A stretch of DNA of 30,926 nucleotides from Aureococcus anophagefferens (Eukaryota > Sar > Pelagophyceae > Pelagomonadales > Pelagomonadaceae). A program made the position numbers and the translations under genes. The notes under the pieces were generated by a model. That model did no database searches. It was not told where the DNA came from and saw only the letters and a program-made list of their open reading frames with translations. This document shows, piece after piece, positions 18,168 through 26,368 of this stretch. Numbering within the stretch: the stretch's first letter is position 1; the number at the start of each line of letters is the position of its first letter. Location: positions 61,215 through 92,140 of the forward strand of contig NW_008705578.1 of NCBI RefSeq assembly GCF_000186865.1, in the 5' to 3' direction.

Positions 18168-18368
18168 ATCGCGCTCATGTCGTTCTCCATGCCCCCCCTC
18201 GGCGGCGTCGTCGGCCTTGCGCCAGGCGGGCTTCGCATTCAAGAACGCCAGGCACCAGACCGCGAAGGTCGGCGCGGAGAGGAACGCGGCGACGACGACG
18301 CCAAGGCCAAGCACGACTCGCCCGCGCGCAAGCGCAGCATCTCGGGCTCGGGCGACGACGCGGCGTAA
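18168..18368 (-). pseudogene. Relic of a membrane-protein C-terminus, copy 3
   Basis: This copy retains the longest frame through the hydrophobic segment and AFLNAKPAWRK. A seven-base C run then shifts it off the conserved ENDMSAML-stop ending. It lies between genes B and C, within the 1389-bp duplication, and is identical to copy 4. Confidence 0.55.
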
Positions 18369-18379
18369 AGATTGTTAGG

Positions 18380-19432
18380 CTATGGTCGCGCGTCGAGGAG
18401 CGCGAGGTTCTCTATGGCTTGCTCCTCGCCCTTGGCAGCGGCGCGCTCGAACCAGTATCTGGCTTTGCCGAGGTCGACTTCCGTGCCATTTCCGCGCTCG
18501 TGACAAATGCCAAGGTTGTTCTCTGCACGTCTATAACCTTGATCCGCGGCGAGCGCGTAGTACCGGAACGCTTCTTCAAATCTCTGCTCAGAGTAAAGTA
18601 AAAGCCCTGTATTGTATTGCGCGAGCGCGATGCCCCGATCGGCGGCCGTGCGATACAGCCGCTCCGCCTTCTTCTTGTCCAGCTTGACGCCGCTTCCATC
18701 CCTGTACAAGGTTCCCAGGTTTCTCATCGCGTACACGTTCCCGAGCTCCACGGCGCGCTTCCAAATTTTTGCGGCTTTCTTATCGGACTTCACGAGCCCC
18801 AACCAACCGTCGTGGTACGCGTCTCCCAAACACGAAATCGCTTCCGGCACTTCGTTCTCCACATGGCGGCGAAGACGCGCGAGTTCTTCCGCATTGCTTT
18901 CTGTGGACGATAACCGACAGAGGGGACACGCCTCGAGTCCGATCTTGTCGTTGCACGATTGGCAGACCTTTCGGCAGCAACAGATGCGAAACACGCCCGC
19001 AGCATTCACGTCCCACTCCTCGAGGCAGATCGGGCACCGCGACCCAAACCGCGCCGAGAGGGGCTCGGGCTCCGGGTTCGCCTCCCGCAGGGCACGAGCC
19101 GCCTCGTGTTCCGCCGCGATGCGCGCGCGGACCTCGTCGGCGTGCGACCGAGGCGCGGGGCCGTAGAACACGTCCCGCGGCGGCGACGGCGGGGGCGTCG
19201 GCGCCTCGGCCCGGGCCACCTCCGCGGCCTGGATCTTTTTGCAGACCTTCCGGTGGCCCCGGTCGCGCCAATCGATGCGTTGGCAGGCCGTCGAACAGTA
19301 GGCCGTCGTGCCGCAACCTAGACAGGGCCGGGCATCCTTCTTCCCGCAAATCGTGCATATGTTGAGCGCCAGCTTTGTACGAGTTTTTCGCGCCTCGTAC
19401 TCTCGCTTCTTCTTGATCAGTTCCGGGTCCAT
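18380..19432 (-). CDS. MYND-RING-Sel1 protein, chimeric copy C
   Basis: A 350-residue protein from the ATG at 19432; an in-frame ATG at 19480 would extend it. Its 5' part (start, MYND, RING-like domain and first Sel1 repeats) is identical to copy B. Its 3' part (DRGIALAQYNTGLLLYSEQRFEEA onward is shortened here to its key words ALAQYNTG and SEQRFEEA) is identical to copy D. It is therefore a hybrid gene made by unequal crossover between B and D. All zinc ligands and repeats are intact and the frame is open, so it should encode a functional recombinant protein. If the sequence is a collapsed or duplicated assembly region, C would be an artefact. Confidence 0.84.
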   Translation of the reverse strand: MDPELIKKKREYEARKTRTKLALNICTICGKKDARPCLGCGTTAYCSTACQRIDWRDRGHRKVCKKIQAAEVARAEAPTPPPSPPRDVFYGPAPRSHADEVRARIAAEHEAARALREANPEPEPLSARFGSRCPICLEEWDVNAAGVFRICCCRKVCQSCNDKIGLEACPLCRLSSTESNAEELARLRRHVENEVPEAISCLGDAYHDGWLGLVKSDKKAAKIWKRAVELGNVYAMRNLGTLYRDGSGVKLDKKKAERLYRTAADRGIALAQYNTGLLLYSEQRFEEAFRYYALAADQGYRRAENNLGICHERGNGTEVDLGKARYWFERAAAKGEEQAIENLALLDARP

Positions 19433-19556
19433 GATCTCTTCCCACGCTCGTCGCCGACGCTCCCTATTCAACCACCTCACTCGTCTATCGTCCCTCGGGG
19501 TCGCAAGGCAAAATCGCTCAAAACCTGACGCCAGGGCTAAGCCCTACCCCTAGAGC

Positions 19557-19757
19557 ATCGCGCTCATGTCGTTCTCCATGCCCCCCCTCGGCGGCGTCGT
19601 CGGCCTTGCGCCAGGCGGGCTTCGCATTCAAGAACGCCAGGCACCAGACCGCGAAGGTCGGCGCGGAGAGGAACGCGGCGACGACGACGCCAAGGCCAAG
19701 CACGACTCGCCCGCGCGCAAGCGCAGCATCTCGGGCTCGGGCGACGACGCGGCGTAA
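19557..19757 (-). pseudogene. Relic of a membrane-protein C-terminus, copy 4
   Basis: Identical to copy 3 at an offset of 1389 bp, and located between genes C and D. It has the same hydrophobic segment, C-run frameshift and terminal stop. Confidence 0.55.
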
Positions 19758-19768
19758 AGATTGTTAGG

Positions 19769-20824
19769 CTATGGTCGCGCGTCGAGGAGCGCGAGGTTCT
19801 CTATGGCTTGCTCCTCGCCCTTGGCAGCGGCGCGCTCGAACCAGTATCTGGCTTTGCCGAGGTCGACTTCCGTGCCATTTCCGCGCTCGTGACAAATGCC
19901 AAGGTTGTTCTCTGCACGTCTATAACCTTGATCCGCGGCGAGCGCGTAGTACCGGAACGCTTCTTCAAATCTCTGCTCAGAGTAAAGTAAAAGCCCTGTA
20001 TTGTATTGCGCGAGCGCGATGCCCCGATCGGCGGCCGTGCGATACAGCCGCTCCGCCTTCTTCTTGTCCAGCTTGACACCACTTCCATCGTTGTACAAAT
20101 TCCCAAGATTCACGATCGCCTCCACGTTCCCAAGCTCCACGGCGCGCCGGTAAATCTTCGCGGCTTTCTTATAGGATATCACGAGGCCGTAGAGACCGCG
20201 TCGGTACGCGTTTCCCAAACACGTAATTGCTTCCGGCACCTCGTTCTCCACATGGCGGCGAAGACGCGCGAGGCTTTCCGCTTCGGTTTCCGCGAGCGGT
20301 ACACGACAGAGGGGACACGCGTTTCTGATCTTGTCCTGGCACGATCGGCAGACCTTTCGGCAGCAGCAGGTGCGAAACACGCCCGCAGCATTCACGTCCC
20401 ACTCCTCGAGGCAGATCGGGCACCGCGACCCAAACCGCGCCGACAGCGGTTCCCGCTCCGGGTTCGCCTCCCGCCGAGCGCGGGCGGCCTCGTGTTCCGC
20501 GGCGATGCGCGCGCGGACCTCGTCGGCGTGCGACCGCGGCGCGGGGCCGTAGAACACGTCCCGCGGGGGCGACGGCGGGGGCGTCGGCGCCTCGGCCTGC
20601 GCCACCTCCGCGGCCTGGATCTTTTTGCAGACCTTCCGGTGGCCCCGGTCGCGCCAGTCGATGCGTTGGCAGTTAGTCGAACAGTAGGCCGTCGTGCCGC
20701 ACCCTAGGCAGGCCTTGGCCTTGTCGGCGCCGCAGATCGTGCAGGTCTTGAGAGTGTCGAGTTTTTTGCCCTTCGCTCGGGCCATGCGATTCTCATACTC
20801 CAACTTCTTCTCCCGCCACGACAT
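19769..20824 (-). CDS. MYND-RING-Sel1 protein, copy D
   Basis: A 351-residue protein from the ATG at 20824 (MSWREKKLEYE). The MYND finger (CTICGADKAKACLGCGTTAYC) is closer to copy A, and its C-terminal Sel1 repeats are shared with chimeric copy C. The RING-like domain is intact (CPICLEEW, CCCRKVCRSC, CPLCR), with a slightly shorter loop (KIRNACPLC). It is the first gene of the array in the direction of transcription. The promoter block seen before copies A, B and C is missing upstream of it, so it may be regulated differently. Confidence 0.85.
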   Translation of the reverse strand: MSWREKKLEYENRMARAKGKKLDTLKTCTICGADKAKACLGCGTTAYCSTNCQRIDWRDRGHRKVCKKIQAAEVAQAEAPTPPPSPPRDVFYGPAPRSHADEVRARIAAEHEAARARREANPEREPLSARFGSRCPICLEEWDVNAAGVFRTCCCRKVCRSCQDKIRNACPLCRVPLAETEAESLARLRRHVENEVPEAITCLGNAYRRGLYGLVISYKKAAKIYRRAVELGNVEAIVNLGNLYNDGSGVKLDKKKAERLYRTAADRGIALAQYNTGLLLYSEQRFEEAFRYYALAADQGYRRAENNLGICHERGNGTEVDLGKARYWFERAAAKGEEQAIENLALLDARP

Positions 20825-21424
20825 GATCTCGGCGCGCGTGCTTCACCGGGTTGAGTCGCCAAGGTCCTGGCTCTGATGTCCAGGCGGCGAAGCCACGAGT
20901 ACAGCTGTAGGGGGGGACACTGAAAATCGGCCGATCGCAGATCGTCGAATTTGGCGGCGCCGCCCAGTGCGATGGATAGAGGGCATCTAGCTGATAATCA
21001 AAGAGTCTGGGTTCGTGGAAATCGATCCGGATTTCGTAAAGTTATGGCTTCGCGAAGCCTCGGTTTTTTTCCTATGGGGCTGGACGAATCCCATTTCGTT
21101 CAAGGCTGGAAAATGTTGAAAATCGCGCCGTGTACACCCGCGTTTTCTTTTATATGTTCCATGGGGCCCGGCCCAACGTCGATCGAGCCAAAAATCTTGG
21201 GTGTACACGGCCGGGAAGTCGACCTACGCGTCTCAGGCGTAAACAGAGACCCCAGGCGAAATTTGAGGTAATTATCTTCTGTCCGAGCTTCATTGTCCGC
21301 CCCTACCACGAGGAGCCTGCTCGACGGAGCGAGCCTCGATCGCTGGGCAGCCTCTGGGCCAAGACCCTCTCCATCGGCCGCCCCCCCAAATACGAACTAC
21401 GAAGAGCAAAAGTAGACCACGCCC
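20825..21424. other. AT-richer gene-free island
   Basis: About 600 bp without a supported gene, markedly less GC-rich than the surroundings between about 20930 and 21300. It contains a perfect 14-bp palindrome ggcttcgcgaagcc (21046-21059) and a 13-bp inverted repeat (see 21127-21211). A tRNA-like patch near 20965-21035 fails as a tRNA. The only longer open frames (20951-21271 and opposite) lack any recognisable domain. The right part is the 3' flank of the membrane-protein gene. Confidence 0.5.
21127..21211. repeat. Inverted repeat with 13-bp arms
   Basis: gccgtgtacaccc (21127-21139) is the exact reverse complement of gggtgtacacggc (21199-21211), with a 59-bp spacer. In this AT-richer island it could be a small MITE-like element or the ends of a structured RNA. 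No flanking target duplication was recognised. Confidence 0.5.
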
Positions 21425-22934
21425 CTAGGCGAGGTTCGCGCGCGGGTCGGCCTTGGGCTCGACCTCGGAGAGCGTGACGCCCGCGGGCGCGTCCGCGACG
21501 GCCGGCTGCTTGGCCTTGTAGACGGCCGCGACGACGAGCGCGAGGACGACGGCGCAGGCGCAGACGATGATGACGATGGTCGTCATGCCGATGCCCGCGG
21601 TGTCCGAGTCCTTGGACGAGCCGCTCGCCGCCGGCGCGCCGGCCGTCGCCGTCGTCGCCACGGGCGTCGCCACGGACACGACGGAGAGCGTGCCCTCGGG
21701 CCCGAAGGCGAAGAAGGCGATGGCGTCCGCGTCGCCGGACGCCGCGGCGGCGGCGTTGAGCTGGAAGGCGACGGTCGTCGCCGTCGCCGTCGTCGCCTGC
21801 GGCGCGCGAGTCGAACGCGCCCGCGCGAAAATTCGCGCGAGGGACCGACGCGGGTCCGCGCGAGGTGGTTCGCGACGTCGACGGCGTCCTCCTCCGAGTC
21901 GACGTCAACGATGTAGCTCGCGACGAGGTTGTCGCCGTCCTCCTCGTAGTACGCGAGCACGCCGTCGGACACGCCCGCGAGCGCGGCGAAGGCGGCGACG
22001 AAGACGGCGTGGTAGGTCGCGGCCGTCTCCGCGAGGAAGGCGCCCTCCGAGGACGCGAGCGTCACGCTGCCCGCGACGACGTGGTCCGCGGCCGTCGGCG
22101 CGAGCGAGACCGTCGGCGCGGCGAGCGGCGACCGCGTCGGCCGCGGCGTCGGGGTCTTCGTCGGCACGGGGCTCACGGACGGCCGCGGCGTCGGCTCCGG
22201 CGTCGTGAAGATGTGGCCCGGCACCTACCGCGGGCGACGGTCATGCTCCACGCGGTCGAACGCGCCCGCTCTCGCGACGCGCCGCGCGCGCCTCGCTCGA
22301 CGCCGCGCGGCGCGAAGGACGACGTCGCCGCGTCCTGGAGGGCGTCGCCGACGGGCGACTCGACGTCGACGCCGACCTCGGCGAAGGCGTCCTCGATGAA
22401 GCCGTCGAGGGACTCGGGCGTCTCGGAGACGATGTCGAGCGTGTCCTCCCAGATGGTCTCCTCGAAGGTGCTCCCGGCCTCGAACTCCCACCAGATGTCG
22501 ACCGTGCCCGTGTCCTCGTCGGCGACCGTGACGCTGTCGATGACGATGTCGTCCGGGTCCACCGTCGCGTCGTAGCCGAACGCGTCGAGCTCGTTCGCGA
22601 CGCTGTTGGGCACGTAGGCGTTGAGGCTGTCGGCGATGGCCTGCGACGGCCGCGGATCTCTCTCGCCGTGGCGGTTCGCGCGCGTACCTGGGCGAAGATG
22701 TCCGTCGCGTTCGCCCCGTCGCCGAGGACCTCGACGTCGACGCCCTCGAGGGTCATCGTGCCCGTGACCCACTTGCCCGCCTGCGGAACGGTGCGCGTCA
22801 AAGCGGACGGATCGCCCGGGAGCATCGCGCGTCGACGCGCGTCGACGCGACGGATAGCAGACGCCGGTGCGCGCCCAGGCGCTGGGCGCGGCGAGCGCGA
22901 GGGCGGCGAGGAACAGGCGCGACGGGCTGCCCAT
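21425..22934 (-). CDS. Type I membrane protein with beta-rich (SEA-like) extracellular domains, five exons
   Basis: The exon model is 22875-22934, 22688-22780, 22314-22640, 21862-22224 and 21425-21796, giving 404 residues with every junction in frame. Residues 1-20 are a signal peptide (MGSPSRLFLAALALAAPSAWA). Two extracellular modules start with TGTMTLEGVDVEV and AGSVTLASSEGAF; their alternating strand/helix pattern recalls SEA-like domains, but I name no family firmly. A Pro/Thr linker (EPTPRPSVSPVPTKTPTPRP) separates them. A transmembrane helix (TTIVIIVCACAVVLALVVAA, about 353-372) is followed by a short cytoplasmic tail. Introns are 47-94 nt. Three use a proposed GC donor and one a GT donor (CAG/GTACG); all acceptors are AG. 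The gene starts only 63 bp downstream of the PC-esterase-like gene. A surface role is inferred. Confidence 0.7.
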
Positions 22935-22978
22935 CGTGCTCGAATTTCAGTGGTCGGAGAGGCTTCCGAAACCATCAT

Positions 22979-22986
22979 TGACGTCA
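22979..22986. promoter_or_regulatory. TGACGTCA (CRE-type palindrome)
   Basis: A perfect tgacgtca palindrome sits in the 63-bp gap between two minus-strand genes, 45-52 bp upstream of the membrane-protein start codon. TGACGTCA is the classical binding site of CREB/ATF-type bZIP factors, which stramenopiles possess. Placement in a very short promoter makes it a plausible site; a chance match cannot be excluded. Confidence 0.35.
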
Positions 22987-22997
22987 AGGTGCCGCTG

Positions 22998-24494
22998 TTA
23001 GGCCGCCGGGGGCGCGAGGAGGGCCCGGGCGACGCGGTCGACGAGGGGCGCGACGAGGTAGGGCGCGTAGCAGTAGTGCGTGCAGTCGAGCTGGTCCCGG
23101 CCCTTCATGCCCAGGTGGAGGTCGCCGCGGCCGTCGAAGAGGTCCGCGGTCTCCGCGCGGGGGACGCGGCCGCCCGCGGCCGCGGCGAGGGACGCCTCCA
23201 TGGCGCCGTAGCCGCCTGCGACGGTGGCGCGTCCCGGGCCGAACGACATTCCGCGAGACGCCGGCGGGACGCGCCGGACACGCGTCGCACGCAGGCCGTC
23301 GCGCTCTTGTTCCGGTGGTGGTAGATGCCGTCGCTCTGCGGCGACTCGAAGTGCTGCGCGTACGTCGCGCGCCACGCGAGCGCGACGCGGCGCCGCCGCT
23401 CCGCGTCGCCGTCGCGCCAGTCCGCCGCGCGGGCCAGGAAGGCCAGGATCTTCGCGCCGTAGGTCTCGGGCCGCTCGTCCGGCGGCCACTGGTAGAGGCC
23501 CTGGTTGAAGACGTGCGCGACGCGGCCCGGCGACCGCCGCAGCGTCTCCCGGAGGTAGGCCTCGAAGCGCTCCGGCTCGAGGTCCGCGACGCGGAAGACG
23601 CGCATGGCGTGGATCCTCAGGCGGGCGCCCGCGCGGCCTAGGACGCGGCGTCGTCGCGCGCGTCTCTCGAAAAAAAGGGGCGACGCCGCGCGCGACGGGC
23701 CTCGAGGCTCCGCAGCGGGAGCCGGATCCAGTGGTGGAGCGTCGCGTTCACGGCGACGGCGTCCTTGAGCGCCGCCTCCATCGCCGCCGCGTCGCCGTCG
23801 TCGACGGCGAAGCCCGCGCGGAGGAGCTCGCAGGACCAGAAGTAGACGTCGCCGACCGTCGCCGAGTCGCCCCAGAGGTAGAGGTCCGCGAAGCCCGCGT
23901 CCGCCAGGCGCGCGACGCTGTCGCCCGTCGACAGGCGGTGGCCGTCGCGGTCGTGCCAGAACCGGGCGTAGGCGTCCGTCGCCGTGTTGTCGAGGCACCT
24001 GGGCAGGAAAAGAGTGCGAAATTCCCAACTTCAAAGGCTCCTATCTCGGCCGTTTTCCACTCGTTCCGGCTGATTTTTGGACGAGCGATCATCTCTTGGA
24101 ACGGTCTCGAAGCGTGGATGCTTTTTCCGGAACGCGCGCGCGCGGAACACTCACGTTGAAGCTAACTTGAATCTCTCCTTTCCTGCCCTGCGAGGCACGC
24201 GGCGTGCTGCTGCGCGTGGACGAGGCACCGCCGCGCCGCGAGCGGCTCGGCCTCGCCGGCGTCGCAGCCCTCGGCGCGCGCGCGCGCGACGGCCGCGCGG
24301 AGCGTGAGGCCCGCGTGGCGCAGCACGCAGCGCTCCGACGGCCGGAGCCCGACGGCGGCGGCCACGGGCGCCATCTCGGCGCCGGCCGTGACGGCGCCCG
24401 CGCGCCAGCCCGAGGGGCCGTAGTCCTGGAGCGTGCCGTGCGGCGCGTAGCAGCCGGGCAGCAGCAGCAGCAGCGCGAGGGCCGTCCGCAGCAT
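22998..24494 (-). CDS. Secreted PC-esterase-like (Pmr5/Cas1p-type, GDSL/SGNH acyl-esterase) protein, four exons
   Basis: The exon model is 24199-24494, 23697-23998, 23293-23637 and 22998-23215, giving 386 residues. All phases agree (2, 1, 1) and the total length is divisible by three. Residues 1-18 (MLRTALALLLLLPGCYAP) form a signal peptide. GDS at about 142-144 (LYLWGDSAT) is the candidate nucleophile block. DCTHYC at about 358-363 is the D-x-x-H block of PC-esterase/TBL/Cas1p acyltransferases and esterases, with the charged stretch DLHLGMKGRDQL before it. Such enzymes add or remove acetyl groups on glycans, so cell-surface polysaccharide O-acetylation is the likely theme; the exact reaction is unknown. 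Intron 1 is an introner element with a perfect target duplication. Intron 2 (23638-23696) is bounded by GTCGCGCG/GCCGCGCG. The donor of intron 3 is less certain: GC at 23292 or a nearby GT. Confidence 0.68.
23216..23292 (-). mobile_element. Third intron of the PC-esterase-like gene, with internal inverted repeat
   Basis: On the coding strand the intron carries GGCGCGTCCCG near its start and CGGGACGCGCC near its end, giving an 11-bp inverted repeat, and it ends CGTCGCAG. This suggests an eroded introner-like element. The flanking 8-mers do not match well, so the 5' end (GC at 23292) is tentative. Confidence 0.4.
23991..24198 (-). mobile_element. Introner element forming intron 1 of the PC-esterase-like gene
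   Basis: The element at 23999-24190 is flanked by a perfect 8-bp direct repeat GTGCCTCG (24191-24198 and 23991-23998). Its ends are near-perfect inverted repeats: CAGGGCAGGAAAGGAGAG, and the complement CTGGGCAGGAAAAGAG. The intron is 23999-24198 (200 nt). Its GT donor is the first two bases of the upstream target duplication, and its CAG acceptor is the element's own end. Splicing gives QHAACLDNTATD with no added or lost base. Internally it contains TCGTCCAAAAATCAGCCG, shared exactly with the element at 27324-27526. Confidence 0.88.
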
Positions 24495-24681
24495 GTCGAG
24501 CGAGCGAAATGCAGCTCGCGGACCGGGCTGCTACGCCGCCATCATTGCATGCGCGGGGGGGCAGCGTCACTTCAACGTGCAACATGGCCGCAGCGCCGCA
24601 CAATGGGAGAGCGCGGGAGCGCGATGACGGCATAGTAATCCGAAGTCCTCCGGCACGCTCGACGTGATTGCCTCGGGGACG
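24495..24681. promoter_or_regulatory. Divergent intergenic region (187 bp)
   Basis: This gap lies between the PC-esterase-like start (24494, minus) and the plus-strand gene start (24682), so both promoters must be here. An AT-richer stretch with catcattgcatgc lies at about 24539-24551. No named motif was recognised. Confidence 0.3.
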
Positions 24682-26169
24682 ATGAAGACGCTCGCGGAGC
24701 CGCTCAACGGGCTCAGCGTCCTCTACGGCGAGCACCCGCGCGTGGGCTACCGCCGGAAGCCGCCGCCGAAGCAGCCCAAGGCCGTCCACAAGGTCAACGG
24801 CGCCAAGGTCGCGCGGCGCGCCGCGAAGACGTCGTCGCCCTTCGACACGGGCCTGCCCCCGCGGCCCAAGGCCGCGAGCCACATGCGCAAGGAGGGCGCC
24901 GTCGACATGTCCAAGTACCGCCAGCCGCGCAAGGCCGCGACGCCGAAGCAGCGGGCCGCGCGCGCCGCGTCCGCGCCCGCGCGCAACGACGGCGCCACCG
25001 TGCTCTCCTACGAGGCGGCGGCCCACCTCGCCAACGCCCACCTCGGCCGCGGCGCGCCGCTGCGCAAGCGGCAGCGCGCGCCCAGGCGCGCGAGCCCCGA
25101 CTACGTCGCGGAGCTCCGGCGCGCGGGCCTCGCGGGCGCCGACGCGCGGCTCGTCGAGGCCCACGAGCGGTCGAGGAGCGCGCCGACGATGCGCCGCGCG
25201 CCGCGGGCCGTCGCCGCGCCCTCGGAGGCGACGACGCGGGGCATCTTCTGGACCGTCCACGACGCGCAGCTGCGCCACAACAACCCGGACCACGAGCTCC
25301 GCGAGCTCCGCGCGCTCATGCGCGCCGAGGCGCGGCGCGCGGGCGCGGCGAAGCTCGACCGGGGCGCCCTGCGCGCGCGCGGCGGCGGCAAGGGCGGCCG
25401 CGCCGTCGCCGCGAATCGCTTCGAGGCCGCGGACGCCGCGACCCACCGATTGAAGCTCACCGTCGAGCAGCGCTTCGGCTCGCCGGCGACGAAGGCGCGG
25501 CTCAGGGAGCGGCGCGGCGCCATCAGCCTGTCGACGGACCACCTCGACAAGGACCGCCGGCCCGTGAGCGACGCGCGGCGCCTGTCGAAGCGCGTCGCGC
25601 TGAGCCCGCCGACGTCCTACGTGCGGTCGAACCACCTGGCGCGCCAGTGCTGCCACCACCCGGCGGACTACAAGGCCTGCGCGCCGGCCGTGCGCTACAG
25701 GACGCGCGCCTACTCGTCCTGGGAGAAGCAGATCCTCCGCCACTCCGCGATCCCGACGGGCCTCCGCGACCCCGCGACGTTCGACGACGCGCGGCTGCTC
25801 ATGCACATGCCGGACCCGGCCAAGGTCACGGAGCGCCTCGAGGAGCCGCCGTCGGAGGCGACCTTCGCGTCGCCCATCAAGGGCAACCGGCTCCGGGATT
25901 CGACGGGCATCATCGACCCGGAGACGGGCGAGCCCGCGGCGCGGTTCCACGGCGAGAGCTGCATGCCCGTCGGCGAGATCGTGCCCGTCGGACCGCGGCG
26001 GCGGCGCGGCGACGTCGCCCGCGGCGCGGGGGGGCTCCTGACGTCCGACGAGGTGGACTACGACGACCCCGCGAAAACGTTCGGCGCGTTCTCGTCGCTG
26101 AACCCGGCGAACCAGCCCAAGGGAGAGATGTTGACCCCGGGCGGCGGGCTCTACGGGGGGTTCGTCTAG
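24682..26169 (+). CDS. Unrecognised basic protein (495 residues)
   Basis: The start is the ATG at 24682; the frame is open a few codons further to a GTG at 24664, which is not a likely eukaryotic start. The protein is Arg/Ala/Lys-rich with several conserved-looking, non-low-complexity stretches: LSVLYGEHPRVGYRRKPPPK near the N-terminus, GIFWTVHDAQLRHNNPDHEL in the middle, QCCHHPADYKACAPA (a Cys/His cluster), YSSWEKQILRHSAIP, and a C-terminal LTSDEVDYDDPAKTFGAFSS. There is no signal peptide, no transmembrane helix and no domain I can name. The mixture of specific motifs with basic linkers suggests a structural or filament-associated protein, but I do not assign a function. No intron is needed. 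It is convergent with the kinase gene, 199 bp apart, with a long pyrimidine tract (about 26306-26330) between. Confidence 0.7.
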   Translation: MKTLAEPLNGLSVLYGEHPRVGYRRKPPPKQPKAVHKVNGAKVARRAAKTSSPFDTGLPPRPKAASHMRKEGAVDMSKYRQPRKAATPKQRAARAASAPARNDGATVLSYEAAAHLANAHLGRGAPLRKRQRAPRRASPDYVAELRRAGLAGADARLVEAHERSRSAPTMRRAPRAVAAPSEATTRGIFWTVHDAQLRHNNPDHELRELRALMRAEARRAGAAKLDRGALRARGGGKGGRAVAANRFEAADAATHRLKLTVEQRFGSPATKARLRERRGAISLSTDHLDKDRRPVSDARRLSKRVALSPPTSYVRSNHLARQCCHHPADYKACAPAVRYRTRAYSSWEKQILRHSAIPTGLRDPATFDDARLLMHMPDPAKVTERLEEPPSEATFASPIKGNRLRDSTGIIDPETGEPAARFHGESCMPVGEIVPVGPRRRRGDVARGAGGLLTSDEVDYDDPAKTFGAFSSLNPANQPKGEMLTPGGGLYGGFV

Positions 26170-26368
26170 GTGTGTGTGGTGTCTGCATTTGTCGGCGTCG
26201 AGCCGATGTTGAACCGGAGGGCTCGATTGTTGAACTATTCTCGCCGACTCGCAAGACTCGAGTATCTCGATCTGGGCGCCGTGACACCAGCTCCCCTAGT
26301 GGCTTTCCCCCCCCCTCCCCCCTGTCTGTCCGAGCGCTCAGGTAAACGAACGTAACGAGCGGGGGGGC

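Larger units (their letters stand above)
17260..20077. repeat. Direct duplication, 1389-bp offset (17260-18688 and 18649-20077)
   Basis: Positions 17260-18688 read identically to 18649-20077, about 1429 bp at a constant offset of 1389. The flanking mismatches are 17259 (a) against 18648 (g), and 18689 against 20078. Because the matching length exceeds the offset by 40 bp, the two arms overlap by 40 bp (18649-18688). That overlap is the stretch where genes B and D were already identical, and so marks the crossover point. Confidence 0.88.

Noticed and set aside
18177..18368. The repeated 61-63 codon small ORFs between MYND genes as real short genes
   Set aside because: They are frames across the relic. 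Indels differ between copies and no copy keeps both the helix and the conserved tail in one frame.
20960..21035. tRNA-like sequence (agtgcgatggataga, ctgataa, gggttcg)
   Set aside because: The anticodon stem does not pair and the B box is interrupted (gggttcgtggaaatcgatcc). At best it is a decayed tRNA or tRNA-derived repeat.
26290..26360. Pyrimidine-rich tract near the convergent 3' ends as a defined terminator
   Set aside because: The tract of C and T is real, but no hairpin or polyadenylation signal supports a specific call.
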